DNA of 6,253 nt, taken from positions 1 to 6,253 of the forward strand of contig JAGNZX010000032.1 in assembly GCA_017984185.1 (NCBI GenBank). Direction: 5' to 3'. Positions within the stretch are counted from its first letter, which is position 1. Each line of letters starts with the position of its first letter. Position numbers and translations under genes: made by a program. The notes under the pieces are model-generated. The model was given only the letters and a program-made list of their open reading frames with translations. It was not told the DNA's origin and searched no databases. This DNA comes from Minisyncoccota bacterium (GTDB taxonomy: Bacteria; Patescibacteriota; Minisyncoccia; Phycocordibacterales; UBA9973). Below are positions 5,112-6,253 of this stretch, in pieces.

Positions 5112-5192
5112 GTGAACCGAAACATACACGCAAATAATATTATTGTGATTAACTTTATTAAGACCCCTCGAGGGCTGATATTTGCGTTGTAA
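5112..5192 (+). CDS. Possible leaderless leader peptide (26 codons)
   Basis: From GTG 5112, at the predicted transcript start, to TAA 5190-5192. The sequence begins MNRNIHANNIIVINFIK and is rich in Ile (six) and Asn (five). There is no Shine-Dalgarno. Support is positional only: exact six-nt spacing from an extended -10, and overlap of its 3' part with RNA segments that could act as an antiterminator. It may equally be the untranslated body of a small RNA. GTG as a leaderless start is less usual than ATG. Confidence 0.35.
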   Translation: MNRNIHANNIIVINFIKTPRGLIFAL

Positions 5193-5224
5193 TAAATCTC
5201 TAAAACAATAAAACTTACAACTCA

Positions 5225-5254
5225 AACACCAGCTCTCGAGGGCTGGTGTTTTTT
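5225..5254 (+). terminator. Intrinsic terminator of the second leader
   Basis: AACACCAGCTC (5225-5235) pairs with GGGCTGGTGTT (5240-5250), 11 bp with one G-U, around loop TCGA, followed by six T (5249-5254). It lies 84 nt before the next start codon, with no clear promoter in between. Confidence 0.92.
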
Positions 5255-5327
5255 GTTCCTCGAAGCTGATTAGTTCTTCGCAAAATGTTGAGCAGTTCCT
5301 TAACGCGCTCTAGGGCGCATAACCAAC

Positions 5328-5331
5328 GGAG
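5328..5331 (+). promoter_or_regulatory. Ribosome binding site of the 100-aa gene
   Basis: GGAG lies 7 nt before ATG 5339 and decides this start over the in-frame upstream ATG at 5285, which has no Shine-Dalgarno. A small hairpin, GCGC (5305-5308) with GCGC (5315-5318), stands just upstream. Confidence 0.65.
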
Positions 5332-5338
5332 TAAAACG

Positions 5339-5641
5339 ATGTCGAAAGTGCAGTTGAGTCTTAACGATTGGTTTACGAGAGCGGTGAAGTCTGGGAGGGA
5401 CTTTCTCACAGTCCCTCCTCACATTACCGTCCTCCCTTGTGGACACACTCGGAGTCAGGCGGAGCCGGAGTTCTGCCTTCGACGAGTGAGGGATGGGTGG
5501 GTTCACCACTTCACTCTTCGTTGCCAAGAGGAACCCTTGCCTCTGCCGGAGGCTTCTCCGGATCCTGCCATCGTTGAGAAGCGCGTAGAGAAGGTGAGGA
5601 ATACTGAGATACTGCCGCGCGTATTCGGTATTGTGAATTAG
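5339..5641 (+). CDS. Unrecognised 100-aa basic protein with CGH...C...C
   Basis: No family is recognised. The protein begins MSKVQLSLNDWFTRAVKSG, is Arg- and Pro-rich, and has a possible metal-binding set CGH (34-36), C46, HH (56-57) and C62, followed by a Pro-rich linker (LPLPEASPDP, 67-76) and a basic helical C-terminus (KRVEKVRNTE). No signal peptide or membrane segment is seen. The start is supported by a well-placed GGAG. It is followed 7 nt later by the 71-aa gene and the pair is closed by a plus-strand terminator, which supports coding on this strand rather than the long overlapping minus-strand frame. Base composition is clearly more GC-rich than the housekeeping genes, suggesting a different origin. 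Expression probably requires read-through of the terminator at 5225-5254. Confidence 0.6.
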   Translation: MSKVQLSLNDWFTRAVKSGRDFLTVPPHITVLPCGHTRSQAEPEFCLRRVRDGWVHHFTLRCQEEPLPLPEASPDPAIVEKRVEKVRNTEILPRVFGIVN

Positions 5642-5648
5642 GAACCGC

Positions 5649-5864
5649 ATGCGCATGGCAAAAAGTGACGGCGTCAAAAAAACAGGATGGGGGGTCTCCA
5701 CCTTCCTTCCGCTTCCGGGGGACGAAGTCCTCAAGTCCAGCGAACAGAGTCTCTGTTCGCTCGGACGATCGGTTGACCCTGGTTTCACTTGCAGTGGTTG
5801 TTTGTTTCGAAAAGACTGCGAGCACAGAGATATGTCCAACAGGGCTAGAACATCCGCGGTTTAG
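5649..5864 (+). CDS. Unrecognised 71-aa Cys-rich protein
   Basis: Small protein beginning MRMAKSDGVKKTGWG, with no recognised family. Its C-terminal half holds C36, then the cluster TCSGCLFRKDCEHR (47-60), a Cx2Cx5CxH arrangement that could bind zinc or an iron-sulfur cluster. The ATG is 7 nt after the stop codon of the 100-aa gene, with AGGA (5640-5643) overlapping that stop as a ribosome binding site, so the two are probably coupled. A second ATG at 5655 is 11 nt from AGGA and would remove two residues. The stop codon TAG lies in the loop of the hairpin element at 5855-5873. GC content is high, as in the neighbour. An alternative reading frame from 5665 (to 5877) is judged a shadow because it has no ribosome binding site. 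Confidence 0.55.
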   Translation: MRMAKSDGVKKTGWGVSTFLPLPGDEVLKSSEQSLCSLGRSVDPGFTCSGCLFRKDCEHRDMSNRARTSAV

Positions 5865-5873
5865 CCCACCGCG
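5855..5873 (+). repeat. GCGG-N4-GCCCACCGC hairpin element, copy 2
   Basis: CGCGGT (5855-5860) pairs with ACCGCG (5868-5873) around TTAGCCC. The core GCGG-TTTA-GCCCA-CCGC (5856-5872) repeats the core at 5021-5037. The terminator follows 11 nt later. Confidence 0.45.
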
Positions 5874-5884
5874 ATAGGAGATCT

Positions 5885-5925
5885 GAGGCCGGCGACCATC
5901 GTGTCGCCGGCCTCGAATTCTTTTT
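5885..5925 (+). terminator. Strong intrinsic terminator after the Cys-protein pair
   Basis: GAGGCCGGCGAC (5885-5896) pairs perfectly over 12 bp with GTCGCCGGCCTC (5903-5914) around CATCGT, then GAATTC and five T (5921-5925). It separates the small-gene pair from aspS. Confidence 0.9.
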
Positions 5926-5948
5926 AGGCTGTTTTATTTATTTTTTTA

Positions 5949-5957
5949 TGTTAAAAT
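5949..5957 (+). promoter_or_regulatory. Extended -10 promoter of aspS
   Basis: TG-T-TAAAAT (5949-5957) is an extended -10 with five of six hexamer matches, in a T-rich stretch after the terminator. It ends 9 nt before the aspS ATG, so the mRNA would have at most about 3 nt of leader. No -35 and no Shine-Dalgarno are visible. Confidence 0.5.
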
Positions 5958-5966
5958 GTTCGTAAT

Positions 5967-6253
5967 ATGAAAGGCAGAATATATATAAAAAATTTATCAG
6001 AAAATGTGGGCAAGGAAGTTGTTATTGCAGGTTGGGTAGACGTGCGTCGAGATCAAGGCAAGATGGTTTTCTTTGATATGCGAGATATGTCGGGCCGGGT
6101 GCAATGCGTGACTTTACCAATGCATGAGGACGCTATAGCCAAAGCTAAAGAAATTCGCCCAGAATGGGTTTTAAAAGTGAGTGGCTTGGTAAAAGCCCGA
6201 ACTGATAAAAATGCCGCAGCTGGGGGCGGGGTAGAAATCGAAGTTTTAAATAT
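5967..6253 (+). CDS. aspS: Aspartyl-tRNA synthetase, 5' part (runs off the window)
   Basis: The first 95 codons of a class IIb aminoacyl-tRNA synthetase that charges tRNA-Asp (and, in genomes lacking AsnRS, often tRNA-Asn for later amidation). Only the N-terminal OB-fold anticodon-binding domain is present: AGWVDVRRDQGKMVFFDMRD (21-40) matches the family's CGWVxRRRDxGxxxFIDxRD. Gln46 in GRVQCV corresponds to the anticodon-contacting Gln of E. coli AspRS. The segment SGLVKARTDKN...GVEIEVL (72-94) matches the family's TGxVRARDEKN...GEIEVL. AsnRS and LysRS share the OB fold but fit these motifs less well. The catalytic class II motifs lie beyond the window. The ATG follows an extended -10 by 9 nt with no ribosome binding site. 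Confidence 0.87.
   Translation, partial: MKGRIYIKNLSENVGKEVVIAGWVDVRRDQGKMVFFDMRDMSGRVQCVTLPMHEDAIAKAKEIRPEWVLKVSGLVKARTDKNAAAGGGVEIEVLN

Larger units (their letters stand above)
5112..5254 (+). ncRNA. Structured leader RNA or small RNA ending in a terminator
   Basis: This fills most of the gene-free stretch 5009-5338. Visible structure: ACGCAAATA (5128-5136) with TATTTGCGT (5179-5187), 9 bp perfect; a CCCTCGAGGG palindrome (5165-5174); GTTGTAA (5186-5192) with TTACAAC (5215-5221), 7 bp; and the terminator at 5225-5254. CTCGAGGGCTG occurs at 5167-5177 and again at 5235-5245. Because of this the first copy can pair with the terminator's 5' side (5230-5240, 11 bp with one G-U) and would block termination. 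The next gene begins at 5339, so this may be an attenuator for it; a free-standing small RNA is the alternative. Confidence 0.45.

Noticed and set aside
5215..5409. Minus-strand open frame across the second terminator and the start of the 100-aa gene
   Set aside because: Crosses a perfect plus-strand terminator hairpin and has no motif; the frame is most likely chance in a GC-richer segment.
5300..5839. Long minus-strand open frame (179 codons) opposite the two small Cys-protein genes
   Set aside because: Arg/Ser-rich with no recognisable motif and no ribosome binding site or promoter; the plus strand has well-placed ribosome binding sites, gene coupling and a terminator.

Overview
The window looks like a piece of a small-genome bacterium, most probably a member of the Patescibacteria (candidate phyla radiation). 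This is inferred from the tight packing, the AT-rich housekeeping genes, several genes that appear to be transcribed without a 5' leader, and a small TrpR-like gene fused into a trpS operon. No rRNA, tRNA, CRISPR array, transposon or phage gene is visible. Stop codons of the recognised genes are all TAA or TAG, and no gene contains an in-frame TGA; only a candidate leader peptide ends in TGA.

Left third (1-2608), minus strand: dnaB (replicative helicase), recR (recombination mediator) and a GNAT acetyltransferase, spaced 17 and 4 nt apart. dnaB and recR each have an extended -10 box exactly six nt before their ATG. A short promoter region (2609-2699) separates dnaB from the divergent trpS.

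Middle (2700-5074), plus strand: trpS overlaps a TrpR/YerC-family repressor gene that keeps the tryptophan-contacting residues of E. coli TrpR. Immediately after it comes a -35/-10 promoter whose -10 is buried in a near-copy of the E. coli trp operator. Its predicted transcript starts at the ATG of a 23-codon ORF with tandem Trp codons. That ORF overlaps RNA segments able to fold as 1:2, 2:3 and 3:4 hairpins, the last being an intrinsic terminator. This is a complete candidate TrpR-plus-attenuation control region. The gene behind it is not a Trp biosynthesis gene but an aspartoacylase/succinylglutamate-desuccinylase-like zinc hydrolase. That gene is followed by a 13-codon ORF with three Trp codons, a perfect 12-nt Shine-Dalgarno sequence and a strong terminator.

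Right part (5075-6253): a second candidate leader region (extended -10 promoter, possible leaderless 26-codon ORF, 11-nt repeat able to form an antiterminator, terminator) precedes a GC-richer pair of small unrecognised Cys-containing genes, closed by a 12-bp terminator. The 5' end of an aspartyl-tRNA synthetase gene runs off the window.

The most interesting feature is 3646-5074: a self-contained tryptophan-sensing circuit (TrpRS, TrpR-like repressor, trp-type operator, Trp-codon leader, amidohydrolase, Trp-rich micropeptide) in what appears to be a reduced genome.
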